Numbered from the stretch's first letter, positions 17,726-25,737 are shown. The stretch is 64,000 bases of DNA from Actinomycetota bacterium (GCA_035640355.1 DASQWI010000018.1:44444-108443), one strand, 5' to 3'. The notes: generated from the sequence alone by a model not told the origin. Program-made: numbers and translations.

Positions 17726-18100
17726 TCACTTGCCGGGCTGATTCTCGCCGGCCGCGCGGCGGGCGGCGCGTTCCATCGGATGTCGCCGGTAACCGAACGG
17801 GATCGCCAGCGCCAGGTACACCGGAACGAACAGCGGTCCCCATAGCATCGACTGCCGGACGTGGTGTCGCTCGTGCGCGAGCAGACGTCCCTCAACCGGT
17901 GCGGCCGAAACGATCACGAACCCGAGCGTCATCGCGGTGCGGTTCATCGCTCGCAGCAGCCGCGTCACGCCGCGAGGCCCACGGTCGAACACGATCGCGC
18001 CGCCGTGGATCCGAGGCGTCTGGAACGTGAGCGCGCCGACCACGAGACCGAGCAACGTGTTCGGCATCGCCCACACGAACCCCAGCCCCTCGAGCAGCAC
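17726..18100 (-). CDS. Small conserved protein with HExxH-type motif
   Basis: 124 residues, function unknown. It has hydrophobic segments at the N-terminus (GLGFVWAMPNTLLGLVVGAL) and near the C-terminus (GPLFVPVYLALAIPF). Between them is LLAHERHHVRQ, an HExxH-like metal site followed by Gln, reminiscent of DUF4157-type gluzincin motifs; protease activity is not shown. The GTG start at 18100 lies 6 nt after TAGCGT on the minus strand, divergent from the CCA enzyme. Confidence 0.72.
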   Translation of the reverse strand: MLLEGLGFVWAMPNTLLGLVVGALTFQTPRIHGGAIVFDRGPRGVTRLLRAMNRTAMTLGFVIVSAAPVEGRLLAHERHHVRQSMLWGPLFVPVYLALAIPFGYRRHPMERAARRAAGENQPGK

Positions 18101-18157
18101 GCGCGCACGCTATCCGACGACGGAATCGGGACGGTGAGCAGGGGTATCCTGGCCGCC
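18101..18157. promoter_or_regulatory. Divergent leaderless promoters between HExxH gene and pcnA
   Basis: In this 57-nt gap, TAGCGT (18112 down to 18107) lies 6 nt before the minus-strand GTG at 18100, and TATCCT (18145-18150) lies 7 nt before the plus-strand ATG at 18158. Neither start has a Shine-Dalgarno sequence. Confidence 0.55.
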
Positions 18158-19564
18158 ATGGCCGACCCGTCGCGACCGGGCGGCGCCGTCGTGCAGGTCC
18201 CAGCCCTGGCCAAGGAGATGGGCGAGCGCTTTCGGCTCGCCGGGCACGAGCTGTATCTGGTCGGCGGCATCGTCCGGGACCTGTTGCTCGATCGCGTGCG
18301 CGAGGACGCGGACCTGGACTTCGCCACCGATGCCTTGCCGCGTGAGACCACTCGACTCCTCCGCGACTGGGCCGAGCGAAACGTTCGCCTCGTCGGCGTC
18401 AAGTACGGGACGGTCGCGGCTCGTCGCGGCGATCGCCTCGTCGAGGTGACGACCTTCCGCCAGGAGGTCTACGCGCAGGAACACCGCAAGCCCTCGGTCA
18501 CGTTCGGCAAGGACATCGAAACGGACCTGTCGCGCCGTGACTTCACCGTGAACGCGATGGCCGTTCGGCTTCCCGACGGCGAGTTCGTCGACCCGTTCGG
18601 TGGCGTGAAGGATCTCGCCGCGCACCGGCTCGATACGCCGCTCGACCCCGACATCTCCTTCAGCGACGACCCGCTACGGATGCTTCGGGCGGCGCGGTTC
18701 GCCTCGCAGCTCGAGTTCGTCCCGGCGCCGCGCGTGGTCGATTCGGTCTCCCGGCTGCGAACACGGTTGGGGATCGTGTCGGCCGAGCGGATCTCCGACG
18801 AACTGTCGAAGCTGTTGCTCGGCGCGAAGCCCTCGAAGGGGCTCGAGCTGATCGTCGACACGGGTCTCGCCGACGAGTTCGTTCCGGAGCTTCCGGCGCT
18901 CCGGCTCGAACAAGACCCGGTCCAACGCCACAAGGACGTGCTGCATCACACGTACGCCGTCGTCGAACGCGTCGAGCCGGACCTGACGCTCCGCCTCGCC
19001 GCGCTGCTGCACGACGTCGGAAAGCCGAAGACGCGACAGATCACACCCGAAGGCGTCTCGTTCCACCACCACGAGGTGGTCGGCGCTCGCATGGCGCGAG
19101 ACCGACTTACCACGCTTCGATATCCGACGCACGTCGTCGACGACGTGTCGCGGCTGGTCGAGATGCACCTGCGGTTCCACGGCTACAGCGAATGGACCGA
19201 CAGCGCGGTTCGCCGATACGTGCGCGACGCAGGTCCGCTCCTCGATCGGCTGAACCAGCTGACACGCGCCGACTGCACGACGCAGAACCGGTTCAAGGCG
19301 AAGAAGCTCGAGGCACTGCAGGACGACCTCGAAGACCGCATCGCGCGCCTGGCCGAAGAGGAGAACCTCGAGTCGATGCGCTCACCGCTGAACGGCGACC
19401 AGGTCATGAACCATCTCGGCATCGGGCCGGGACCCGCCGTCGGACACGCGCTGGACTTCCTGATGGAGCTGCGGCTCGAACGCGGACCGGTCGACGAGGA
19501 CGAGGCATACCGGCTTCTCGACGATTGGTGGAGCGAGCAGGGGGACGGCTCGGCTAGCGGGTAA
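18158..19564 (+). CDS. pcnA: CCA-adding tRNA nucleotidyltransferase / PcnA family
   Basis: Adds or repairs the CCA end of tRNAs. The class II nucleotidyltransferase head has YLVGGIVRDLLLD and the metal-binding DxD in DADLDFAT, then RRDFTVNAMA and the DDPLRMLRAARFASQ segment. A C-terminal HD domain follows (ALLHDVGKPKTRQ with an upstream HH), typical of actinobacterial enzymes. 468 residues from the ATG at 18158, chosen because the head domain begins about 30 residues in and TATCCT lies 7 nt upstream. It is the anchor of the conserved actinobacterial murJ-NUDIX-pcnA locus. Confidence 0.95.
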   Translation: MADPSRPGGAVVQVPALAKEMGERFRLAGHELYLVGGIVRDLLLDRVREDADLDFATDALPRETTRLLRDWAERNVRLVGVKYGTVAARRGDRLVEVTTFRQEVYAQEHRKPSVTFGKDIETDLSRRDFTVNAMAVRLPDGEFVDPFGGVKDLAAHRLDTPLDPDISFSDDPLRMLRAARFASQLEFVPAPRVVDSVSRLRTRLGIVSAERISDELSKLLLGAKPSKGLELIVDTGLADEFVPELPALRLEQDPVQRHKDVLHHTYAVVERVEPDLTLRLAALLHDVGKPKTRQITPEGVSFHHHEVVGARMARDRLTTLRYPTHVVDDVSRLVEMHLRFHGYSEWTDSAVRRYVRDAGPLLDRLNQLTRADCTTQNRFKAKKLEALQDDLEDRIARLAEEENLESMRSPLNGDQVMNHLGIGPGPAVGHALDFLMELRLERGPVDEDEAYRLLDDWWSEQGDGSASG

Positions 19565-19598
19565 CGACGAGACGCCGCAGACATGCGGTGGCCCGCGT

Positions 19599-20672
19599 TC
19601 AGAGCGGGTGCACGTCGACCTCCACGGCCTTGAACGACGCCCACGTCTCGACGCCGTCGCGGAGTCCAAGGCGCTCAACCGATCCTGCGGTGATCTCCGC
19701 GGTCAGCTCGGGCGACGTCGCCAACCGCACGCGTGCCCGTTGGCCGTCGATGACGACCGAACGAACCACGCCGCGAAGCACGTTTCGCGCCGAGCCCGTG
19801 GGACGCTCGATCGAAAGGGTGACGTCGGGAGGTCGGAGCACGCCGATCACGTCACCGCGCTCGTACCACTCGGGCCAGGGAACGATGATCCGGCCGCCGT
19901 CGGTGACGATCGCGCCTGACCCGTCCTCGAGCCTCTCGAGCCCACCCCGGAAGGCGTTGACGCCGACGAGGTCCGCCGCGTACCGGGTTCGCGGCCTGGT
20001 CCGGATCGCGTCCGGCGTCCCCACGTCCGTGATCCGTCCGTCTTCGAGGAGGACGAGCCGGTCGGCGAGGATCGTCGCCTCCATGGGGTCGTGCGTCACG
20101 ATGATCCGGATCCCCGGGAAGCGACGGAGCTCCTCGCGGAGGAGGTCGCGGATCCGTGTTCGCGCCCCGACGTCGAGCGCCGAGAGCGGCTCGTCGAGCA
20201 GCAGGAGCTTCGGTTCCGCGACCAGCGCGCGGGCCAGCGCGACGCGCTGCGCTTCGCCGCCGGATAGCTCGGATGGACGTGCGTGCGCACGCTGGTCCAC
20301 GTCGAGGCGCTCGAGGAGTCCGTGCGCGCGCCGGTGTGCTTCGGAGCGAGCGACCGCTCGGGCGCGAAGGGGGAACGCGACGTTCTCCAGCGCCGACAGG
20401 TGCGGGAACAGCAGCAGCTCCTGGAAGACGACGCCGACGGGTCGTCGTTCAGAAGGGACGTGAGTCCCCGATCCCGCGTCGTCGAGCACGCTGCCCTCGA
20501 GCTCGATCCGGCCGCGGACCGGCGGCAGGAGGCCGGCGATGGTCGCGACCAGCGTCGACTTGCCGGAACCGTTCGGCCCGAGCAGCGCGACGGTCTCGCC
20601 CGCAGCCGCCTCGAACGCAGCCTCGACGTCGAACGAGTCTCGTCGAGCGACCACGTCGACCGCGATGGTCAC
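19599..20672 (-). CDS. modC: Molybdate ABC transporter ATP-binding protein (ModC)
   Basis: ATPase that drives molybdate (or tungstate) uptake through ModB. Walker A is LLGPNGSGKST, the signature LSGGEAQRVALARAL, Walker B LLLLDEPLSALD. The C-terminal 60 residues form a TOBE/Mop oxyanion-binding domain (RNVLRGVVRSV to the end). 357 residues from GTG 20672, 16 nt after the modB stop. It is the last gene of a four-gene molybdenum operon. Confidence 0.93.
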   Translation of the reverse strand: MTIAVDVVARRDSFDVEAAFEAAAGETVALLGPNGSGKSTLVATIAGLLPPVRGRIELEGSVLDDAGSGTHVPSERRPVGVVFQELLLFPHLSALENVAFPLRARAVARSEAHRRAHGLLERLDVDQRAHARPSELSGGEAQRVALARALVAEPKLLLLDEPLSALDVGARTRIRDLLREELRRFPGIRIIVTHDPMEATILADRLVLLEDGRITDVGTPDAIRTRPRTRYAADLVGVNAFRGGLERLEDGSGAIVTDGGRIIVPWPEWYERGDVIGVLRPPDVTLSIERPTGSARNVLRGVVRSVVIDGQRARVRLATSPELTAEITAGSVERLGLRDGVETWASFKAVEVDVHPL

Positions 20673-20688
20673 AGGCCCGCCACGAGGT

Positions 20689-21495
20689 TCATCGCAGGAA
20701 CCGTCCGCGTAGCCCGAAGATGACGACGAACGCGACGGTGATGAGCAGGAGTGAGAGTCCGAACGCGGCATCGGGGTCGGTCTGGAGCCGTTCGAATACC
20801 GCGAGTGGAAGCGTCTGCGTTCGCCCGCGGAGGTTCCCGGCGAAGGTGATCGTGGCGCCGAACTCGCCGAGCGCCCGCGCCCACGACAACACGGCCGCCG
20901 CCGCGATCTGTGGCGCGAGGAGCGGAAGCGTGATGCGGCGAAGCACATATCCGCGCGACGCTCCGAGCGTCGACGCGGCGTCCTCGAGCCGATCGTCCAG
21001 GCCGCGCAGCCCGGCTTCGAGCGCGAGCACCGCTAGTGGGAACGAGACGAACCAGGCCGCGAGGACCGCCGCCCCCGACGTGAACGTCAGCTGAAGTTCG
21101 AACCACTCGTCGAGGAGCGACCCAACGACACCGCGCCGGCCGAACGCGGCCAGCAGCCCGACGCCGGCGACGACGGGCGGCATGACCAGGGGCATCACGA
21201 CGAGCGCGCGAACCAGCGTCTTCCCGGCGAACGGCCGGCGGGCGAGCAACCACGCCAGGGGGAACCCGGTGACGAGCGAAAGCATCGAAGCAGTCGTGGC
21301 GACGACGAGCGACAGCCGCAGCGCCGTGAGGGCTGCGTCGTCGCCAAGCACCTCGCCAATGCGCGACCACGGTGCTCGGAGCAGCAGGCCGATCATCGGA
21401 AGCGCGACGAGGGCGATCCCGATCGCGGTAAGCGGGATCCACGCCGCGGGCGCGCGGCTACTCGGCCGGGAGGAAGCCATGGTCGGCAAGCGCAC
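20689..21495 (-). CDS. modB: Molybdate ABC transporter permease (ModB)
   Basis: Inner-membrane channel of the molybdate importer, 268 residues, about six hydrophobic segments. The permease EAA loop, which contacts ModC, is visible as AASTLGASRGYVLRRITLPLL, and ARALGEFGATITFAGN matches ModB. The GTG at 21495 has a GGGG stretch a few nt upstream; an ATG at 21480 is the alternative. Either start lies inside the end of modA, so the genes overlap. Confidence 0.92.
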   Translation of the reverse strand: MRLPTMASSRPSSRAPAAWIPLTAIGIALVALPMIGLLLRAPWSRIGEVLGDDAALTALRLSLVVATTASMLSLVTGFPLAWLLARRPFAGKTLVRALVVMPLVMPPVVAGVGLLAAFGRRGVVGSLLDEWFELQLTFTSGAAVLAAWFVSFPLAVLALEAGLRGLDDRLEDAASTLGASRGYVLRRITLPLLAPQIAAAAVLSWARALGEFGATITFAGNLRGRTQTLPLAVFERLQTDPDAAFGLSLLLITVAFVVIFGLRGRFLR

Positions 21496-22225
21496 GTTGC
21501 CCCGGCCCCAGCACGAACTCGACGAACTCGCGCGCGACGTCCGGTCGATTGGAGTCGGCGATGACGGCGATCGGATACGTCGCGATCACGTTCACGTCGT
21601 CGGGGATCTCGACGACGGAGATCCGGCCGGCAACCTCGGCCGTCACGTCGGTGACGTATGCGATCCCGGCATCGGCCTCGCCGGTCAGCACCTTGGTGAC
21701 GACGCCCGCGACGTCCTCCTCGTTCGAAACGATGTTCGCCAGCGCCGCATCGGCGATGCTCGCATTTGCCAGGATCTCGCGCGCGTAGTTGCCGGCGGGA
21801 ACGCCTTCGGCAGCGAGCACGAGCTGCACTCCGTCGGTAGCGAGGTCGTCGATTTCATGGATGTTCGCCGGGTTATCGGCCGGGACGATGACGGCAAGGC
21901 GGTTCCGCGCGAAGTTCGTTCGTCTCCTCACCCCGGGGCCGCGTTCGCCGATCGCGTCCATCCACGCCGGGCTCGCCGACGCGAACACGTCGACGGGAGC
22001 GCCTTCGACGATCTGGGTGGCGAGTCCGTCGGACGGACCGAACGTGAACGCCACCGCGACGCCGGTCTCTTCCTGGAATTCGGCGCCGATCTGGGTGAAC
22101 GCCGCGGTGAGCGACGCCGCGGCGGCGACGGTCAGCTCGCGATCGTCGTCGCTCGAGGCGCTTCCTTCGCAGGCCGCGGCGACGAGCGCGGCGGCGAGCG
22201 CGATGACCAGCACGCGGCGACTCAC
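21458..22225 (-). CDS. modA: Molybdate-binding lipoprotein (ModA)
   Basis: Substrate-binding protein of the molybdate importer, 255 residues. A lipoprotein signal ends in LVAAACEGS with the lipid-bearing Cys19, and the mature part opens with the family stretch LTVAAAASLTAAFTQIG. DVFASASPAWMD and the C-terminal EFVEFVLGPGQRALADHGF are typical of ModA. The GTG at 22225 overlaps the regulator stop (GTGA), giving coupled translation. Confidence 0.93.
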   Translation of the reverse strand: MSRRVLVIALAAALVAAACEGSASSDDDRELTVAAAASLTAAFTQIGAEFQEETGVAVAFTFGPSDGLATQIVEGAPVDVFASASPAWMDAIGERGPGVRRRTNFARNRLAVIVPADNPANIHEIDDLATDGVQLVLAAEGVPAGNYAREILANASIADAALANIVSNEEDVAGVVTKVLTGEADAGIAYVTDVTAEVAGRISVVEIPDDVNVIATYPIAVIADSNRPDVAREFVEFVLGPGQRALADHGFLPAE

Positions 22226-22611
22226 TCGTCGATCTCGACCATGACGTTGGTCGCCTTCACCGTCGCCACCGCGCGCATGCCCGGTTCGAGGCCCATCTCG
22301 TCGACGGCCTCGCGCGTCACGAACGCGAGGACCCGATGCGGGCCCGCCAGGATCTCCACGGTTGCGGCCAGGCCGTCGCGCTTGACCTCTGTCACGACGC
22401 CGGGGAACCGGTTGCGAACGCTCGCCGAGGTGACACGAGGACGTTCCCGCCGGTCCGAAAGGAGTCGGGCAACCTCGCCCGCCGGCACGAGGCGCTGCCC
22501 GCCGGCCGAGCGCGCGGTGGTCAGCTTTCCCTCGCGCTCCCACCGCCGCAGCGTCTCGACCCGAACGCCGAGCATGGCCGCCGCCTCGCCGATCCGGTAC
22601 CCCTCCGCCAT
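22222..22611 (-). CDS. MerR-type HTH plus TOBE (Mop) molybdenum regulator
   Basis: 129 residues. The N-terminal half is an excisionase/MerR-like HTH (YRIGEAAAMLGVRVETLRRWE with the wing GQRLV). The C-terminal half is one TOBE domain (GVVTEVKRDGLAATVEIL to MVEIDE), the oxyanion-binding module also found at the end of ModC. It heads the modABC operon, so it probably senses molybdate and controls the operon. This HTH differs from the winged helix of enterobacterial ModE. An inverted repeat lies just upstream of the gene. Confidence 0.88.
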   Translation of the reverse strand: MAEGYRIGEAAAMLGVRVETLRRWEREGKLTTARSAGGQRLVPAGEVARLLSDRRERPRVTSASVRNRFPGVVTEVKRDGLAATVEILAGPHRVLAFVTREAVDEMGLEPGMRAVATVKATNVMVEIDE

Positions 22612-22621
22612 GGATCGCCCG

Positions 22622-22650
22622 ACGATAGCACTGTTTACCTTGACACAGTG
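22622..22650. promoter_or_regulatory. Promoter and inverted-repeat operator of mod operon
   Basis: On the minus strand TATCGT (22627 down to 22622) lies 10 nt before the regulator ATG. Directly upstream is a perfect inverted repeat CACTGT-N10-ACAGTG (22629-22650), placed to block polymerase. It is a candidate site for the TOBE regulator. Confidence 0.5.
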
Positions 22651-22673
22651 AGCGGAAAATCTTGCTATGGAGT

Positions 22674-23648
22674 CTAGACGGCGAAGCGGACGTGGAGGAC
22701 GTCGCCCTCGCGGACTACGTACTCCTTGCCCTCCACGCGGACGAGGCCCCTCGCTTTCGCGGCGTCCATCGACCCGGCCGCGACCAGGTCGTCGTAGCCG
22801 ATCACATCGGCGCGGATGAATCCGCGTTCCAGGTCCGTGTGGATCACGCCGGCGGCCTCGGGCGCCTTAGCGCCGCGGCGGACCTCCCAGGCCCGCGTCT
22901 CGTCCTCTCCCGTCGTGAGGAACGTGATGAGGTCGAGAGCGCCGTATCCCGCGCGGATGACCTTGTCGAGACCCGGCTCGTGCACACCGAACTCGTCGAG
23001 CAGTACTCGCGCCTCATCGGGATCCATCTCCGCCGTCTCGGCCTCGATCGACGCGTACACGCCCACAGCGCCGTCCGGCAGATCGGGCGGGACGTCCGTT
23101 CCCTCTTCGAGGTTCGCCACGACCACCTCGGGCTTCAACGTCAGCGGAGCGAGGGCCCTGAGGAGATGAACCTCGTCGGTCGCCAGGCCGCCGGCGCGCA
23201 ACGGCGTCTCGGCCGCGAGCGCAGCGTTCGCTTTCTCCAACGCGTCGACCTCGGTCGCCTGACGGCGCGCGCTTTTCCTCGCTCGCTCGAGCGCCGATTC
23301 GACGACGACTTGGTCGGCGAGCAACAGATCGGCCCGGACCTCCTCGAGCTCAGCCGCGGGCGACGTGTCCGGTCCGAACGAACGGACGACGATGGCGAGC
23401 GCGTCCGCTTCACGCAGCTTCGCGATCCCCTGTGCGCTCGACGTTCCACCCGGCACGTCGACGAACGCGACCTGCGCGTGAACGGTCTTTCGCGACCGTT
23501 CGATCTCGGTGAGCACGTCGAGACGCGAATCGGGTACCGGAACCACGGCCCGGTTCGCCTGCCCACCGTGTCCGCCTGTTCGAGTGAGCGCGGTGAACAG
23601 CGTCGATTTGCCGCTGAACGCCACGCCGACGAGGCCGATGTCCTTCAC
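22674..23648 (-). CDS. Divergent YchF/OLA1-type P-loop NTPase
   Basis: 324 residues, somewhat shorter than the usual 363 of YchF. It has an N-terminal P-loop GVAFSGKSTLFTALT (YchF normally GLPNVGKS), a G3-like DVPGGTS, and VANLEE in place of NKxD, the feature that lets YchF use ATP. The C-terminal part has the YchF/TGS stretch TFLTTGEDETRAWEVRRG and HTDLERGFIRADVIGYDDL, which is well kept. Cytosolic, ribosome- or stress-linked in known members. The GTG is 6 nt after TAGCCT. Confidence 0.85.
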   Translation of the reverse strand: MKDIGLVGVAFSGKSTLFTALTRTGGHGGQANRAVVPVPDSRLDVLTEIERSRKTVHAQVAFVDVPGGTSSAQGIAKLREADALAIVVRSFGPDTSPAAELEEVRADLLLADQVVVESALERARKSARRQATEVDALEKANAALAAETPLRAGGLATDEVHLLRALAPLTLKPEVVVANLEEGTDVPPDLPDGAVGVYASIEAETAEMDPDEARVLLDEFGVHEPGLDKVIRAGYGALDLITFLTTGEDETRAWEVRRGAKAPEAAGVIHTDLERGFIRADVIGYDDLVAAGSMDAAKARGLVRVEGKEYVVREGDVLHVRFAV

Positions 23649-23660
23649 GAGACGAGGCTA
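23649..23660 (-). promoter_or_regulatory. Leaderless promoter -10 box of YchF-type gene
   Basis: TAGCCT (23660 down to 23655) is 6 nt before the GTG at 23648. The rest of the 79-nt gap to the nickel SOD gene shows no further signal. Confidence 0.5.
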
Positions 23661-23727
23661 ATGACGCACCGGCGCGTTCGTACGCGGCGCTACGAGGTGA
23701 TGCCCGAGTCGGACTCCGCGGAACGAG

Positions 23728-24144
23728 CTACGACTTGGTTTCCCAGAAGATCTTGCCGAGCTCGTCGATCGCGTCGAGCAGCTTCTGTCCCTGCGTCGGG
23801 TCCTGCGACTTCTTCGACAGACCCGCTTCTTTGGTGGCCTTCCAGAACTTGTCGTGCAGGTCCGGATACTTCTCGATGTGCTCGGGCTTGAAATAGTCGG
23901 TCCACAGCACCCACAGGTGATGCTTCACCAGGTCGGCGCGTTCTTCCTTGACGATGAGGCACCGCGACTTGTAGTCCTCCGCTGTCTCGCTCGCCATCTT
24001 GAACTTCTCCGCGTCCTGATACCGCGTCTGGATCGCCTTTACCGACTCGGCTTCGATGCGCGCCTGCGCCGGATCGTAGACGCCGCACGGGACGTCGCAA
24101 TGCGCGTGGACGACGCGGGACGGTCTGAGCAAAGCTTCGAGCAT
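23728..24144 (-). CDS. sodN: Nickel-containing superoxide dismutase precursor (NiSOD)
   Basis: Cytosolic enzyme that dismutates superoxide with a nickel centre. The nickel hook HCDVPCGVYDP starts at His15, with Cys16, Cys20 and Tyr23; the hook normally becomes the N-terminus after cleavage, so residues 1-14 are a propeptide. The rest is the four-helix bundle typical of the family (KHHLWVLWTDYFKPEH). 138 residues as precursor. AGGAGGGG sits about 7 nt upstream of the ATG. It diverges from the SodX-type protease and their start codons overlap. Confidence 0.96.
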   Translation of the reverse strand: MLEALLRPSRVVHAHCDVPCGVYDPAQARIEAESVKAIQTRYQDAEKFKMASETAEDYKSRCLIVKEERADLVKHHLWVLWTDYFKPEHIEKYPDLHDKFWKATKEAGLSKKSQDPTQGQKLLDAIDELGKIFWETKS

Positions 24145-24652
24145 GGACGTTCCCCCTCCTCGAGACGGAGATCCTTCCGACCGAACCTATCATCGGCGTC
24201 GCGATCGACGGAAGGCGGCGCGCTCGGCGCAACGGTCAGGTCGACGATCGCTCGGCGTCGCGGTCGCGTTCACCGCGGTGGCGGCGTACACGTTCGCGCG
24301 CTGGCGACCGTACCGAGTGGAGATCAGCGGCGGGTCGATGCGACCTGCGCTCGAGCCGGGAGAGTGGGCGCTCGCCACGCCGGCCTCGAGGTTCCGTCGC
24401 GGCGACGTGGTGGTCGTCGAGCACCCCGAGCGTGAGTCGTTCGAGATGGTGAAGCGCGTCATCGGTGTTCCCGGCGACCGAGCGCCGAACGGCGGCGTGC
24501 TCGGTGAAGGGGAGTTCTGGGTCCAGGGCGACTCGCCGAACGAGTCGACGGACAGCCGTTCGTTCGGATCCGTCCGGCACGAGAACCTGAAGGCCAGAGT
24601 GCGGCTCGTGTACTGGCCGCTCGAGCGCCGCCGCCTCGTTCGAAGCGGTTAG
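24143..24652 (+). CDS. sodX: Nickel SOD maturation protease (SodX), S26 signal-peptidase family
   Basis: Membrane serine protease of 169 residues expected to remove the SodN propeptide. One N-terminal membrane helix (about 38-52), then the catalytic serine Ser65 in SGGSMRPALEPGEW and the general-base lysine Lys104 in EMVKRVIGVPGD. The later GDSPNESTDSRSFGSV is the S26 box. No other start codon precedes the serine box, so the ATG at 24143 is the only choice, although it overlaps the sodN ATG head-to-head. Identity as SodX rather than a general signal peptidase comes from its size and the sodN neighbour. Confidence 0.9.
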   Translation: MDVPPPRDGDPSDRTYHRRRDRRKAARSAQRSGRRSLGVAVAFTAVAAYTFARWRPYRVEISGGSMRPALEPGEWALATPASRFRRGDVVVVEHPERESFEMVKRVIGVPGDRAPNGGVLGEGEFWVQGDSPNESTDSRSFGSVRHENLKARVRLVYWPLERRRLVRSG

Positions 24653-24724
24653 GACGGATCCCTACTCCTCCAGGCGCCGACCGGGGGGGCGATTTTCGGT
24701 CTGGCCGTGACCCGTCAACGGCGG

Positions 24725-24744
24725 TAGGATTTGCACCTGCAAAT
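24725..24744. promoter_or_regulatory. Promoter with palindromic operator upstream of tusA-dsrE
   Basis: TAGGAT (24725-24730) is a plausible -10 on the plus strand. It overlaps a perfect palindrome ATTTGCA-CC-TGCAAAT (24729-24744), clearly AT-richer than its surroundings. The site would regulate the sulfur-transfer genes at 24881. No regulator gene is adjacent. Apart from this, the 228-nt gap 24653-24880 shows only a G7 run near 24683 and the ribosome site of the next gene. Confidence 0.5.
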
Positions 24745-24880
24745 GATCAGGACACGCTGCCGTGGCCTCGTGGGGGCGATGATCCCCGACCGGCGTTGCT
24801 GTCCTGCACCGCGCCGCGACGGCCGATAGGCCTCGCGAACCCATCCGGTTCCACCTCTCGAACCCCTCCGGAGGCACCCG

Positions 24881-25111
24881 ATGAAGACCATTTCCATCAC
24901 CGTCGACGCTCGAGGGCAGTCGTGCCCGGGGCCGCTGGTCACGCTCCACAAGGCGCTGAAGGGCGCGCAGCGTGGCGACCTGCTCGAGCTCCTGGCGACC
25001 GATCCCGGAGCGCGATCCGACGTGCCGAGCTGGGCGAAGCTGTCGGGCAACGAGCTCGTCGAGTCGACCGAGTCCGACGGGCTGTTGCGATTCGTGATCA
25101 GGAAGGCGTGA
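24881..25111 (+). CDS. TusA/SirA-family sulfur carrier protein
   Basis: 76-residue cytosolic sulfur carrier. The family motif is ARGQSCPGPLVTL with the persulfide-bearing cysteine of CPGP (about residue 15), followed by the small alpha/beta fold and GNELVESTESDG. A CGGAGG site lies 8 nt before the ATG. The next gene, 5 nt downstream, encodes a DsrE-family protein, the usual partner in sulfur relay. Target pathway unknown. Confidence 0.9.
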   Translation: MKTISITVDARGQSCPGPLVTLHKALKGAQRGDLLELLATDPGARSDVPSWAKLSGNELVESTESDGLLRFVIRKA

Positions 25112-25116
25112 GTCCG

Positions 25117-25710
25117 ATGAGTGAAACGACGACGAACGGCACGGACACAGCGAACGGGCTCGACCAGGCCGCGCTCCGGGAGCTGATCGACCGAGCGCTC
25201 GACGAGCGCGCCGCGGACGACGGCTACAACAAGAAGAACAAGATCACGATCATCGCGTGGGACGGCCACCTCGATCGGATCTGGCCGACGCTGATCCTGT
25301 CGTCGACCGCGGCGGCGTCCGGCATGGAGGTGAGCGTCTTCTTCACGTTCTGGGGCCTGTTCCCGCTCGTGAAGCCGGAGCGCCGACGGAAGACCGGCAA
25401 GGATTGGATGACGAAGGCGCTCGGGACGATGAATCCCGGCTCGACCCAGAAGGCGAAGCTCTCCCGGTACAACTTCGCGGGGATGGGGCCGTGGATGCTC
25501 GGCAAGGTCGCCGAGAACTACAAGACCCCACACCCCACCGAGCTGCTCGAGCTCAGCCGGGAGATGGGCGTTCGCTTGATCCCCTGCCAGATGACGATGG
25601 ACCTCATGGGCGTGAAGAAGGAAGACCTGATCGACGGGCTCGAGGAGCCGATCGGCGCGGCAACCGCGCTCCTCGAGATGAAGGAGAGCGCGATCCAACT
25701 GTTCATCTGA
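25117..25710 (+). CDS. DsrE/DsrF/DrsH-family protein (sulfur-relay partner of TusA)
   Basis: 197 residues. After a variable 45-residue N-terminus comes the DsrE-type fold: KITIIAWDGHLDRIWPTLIL, then EVSVFFTFWGLFPLVK with a hydrophobic turn, and VRLIPCQMTMDLMGVKKEDL, which holds the conserved C-x-x-x-x-D-x-M-G of the DsrE2 group. Such proteins pass sulfur to and from TusA in the cytosol or at the membrane. The ATG at 25117 directly follows the TusA stop, so the two form an operon. Confidence 0.87.
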   Translation: MSETTTNGTDTANGLDQAALRELIDRALDERAADDGYNKKNKITIIAWDGHLDRIWPTLILSSTAAASGMEVSVFFTFWGLFPLVKPERRRKTGKDWMTKALGTMNPGSTQKAKLSRYNFAGMGPWMLGKVAENYKTPHPTELLELSREMGVRLIPCQMTMDLMGVKKEDLIDGLEEPIGAATALLEMKESAIQLFI

Positions 25711-25737
25711 TCGCGTTCGAGTTCCGTCGGCCGAGGG

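Noticed and set aside
18101..18157. Hairpin terminator between the HExxH gene and pcnA
   Set aside because: The GC-rich bases form no stable stem followed by U residues; paired promoter boxes explain them better.
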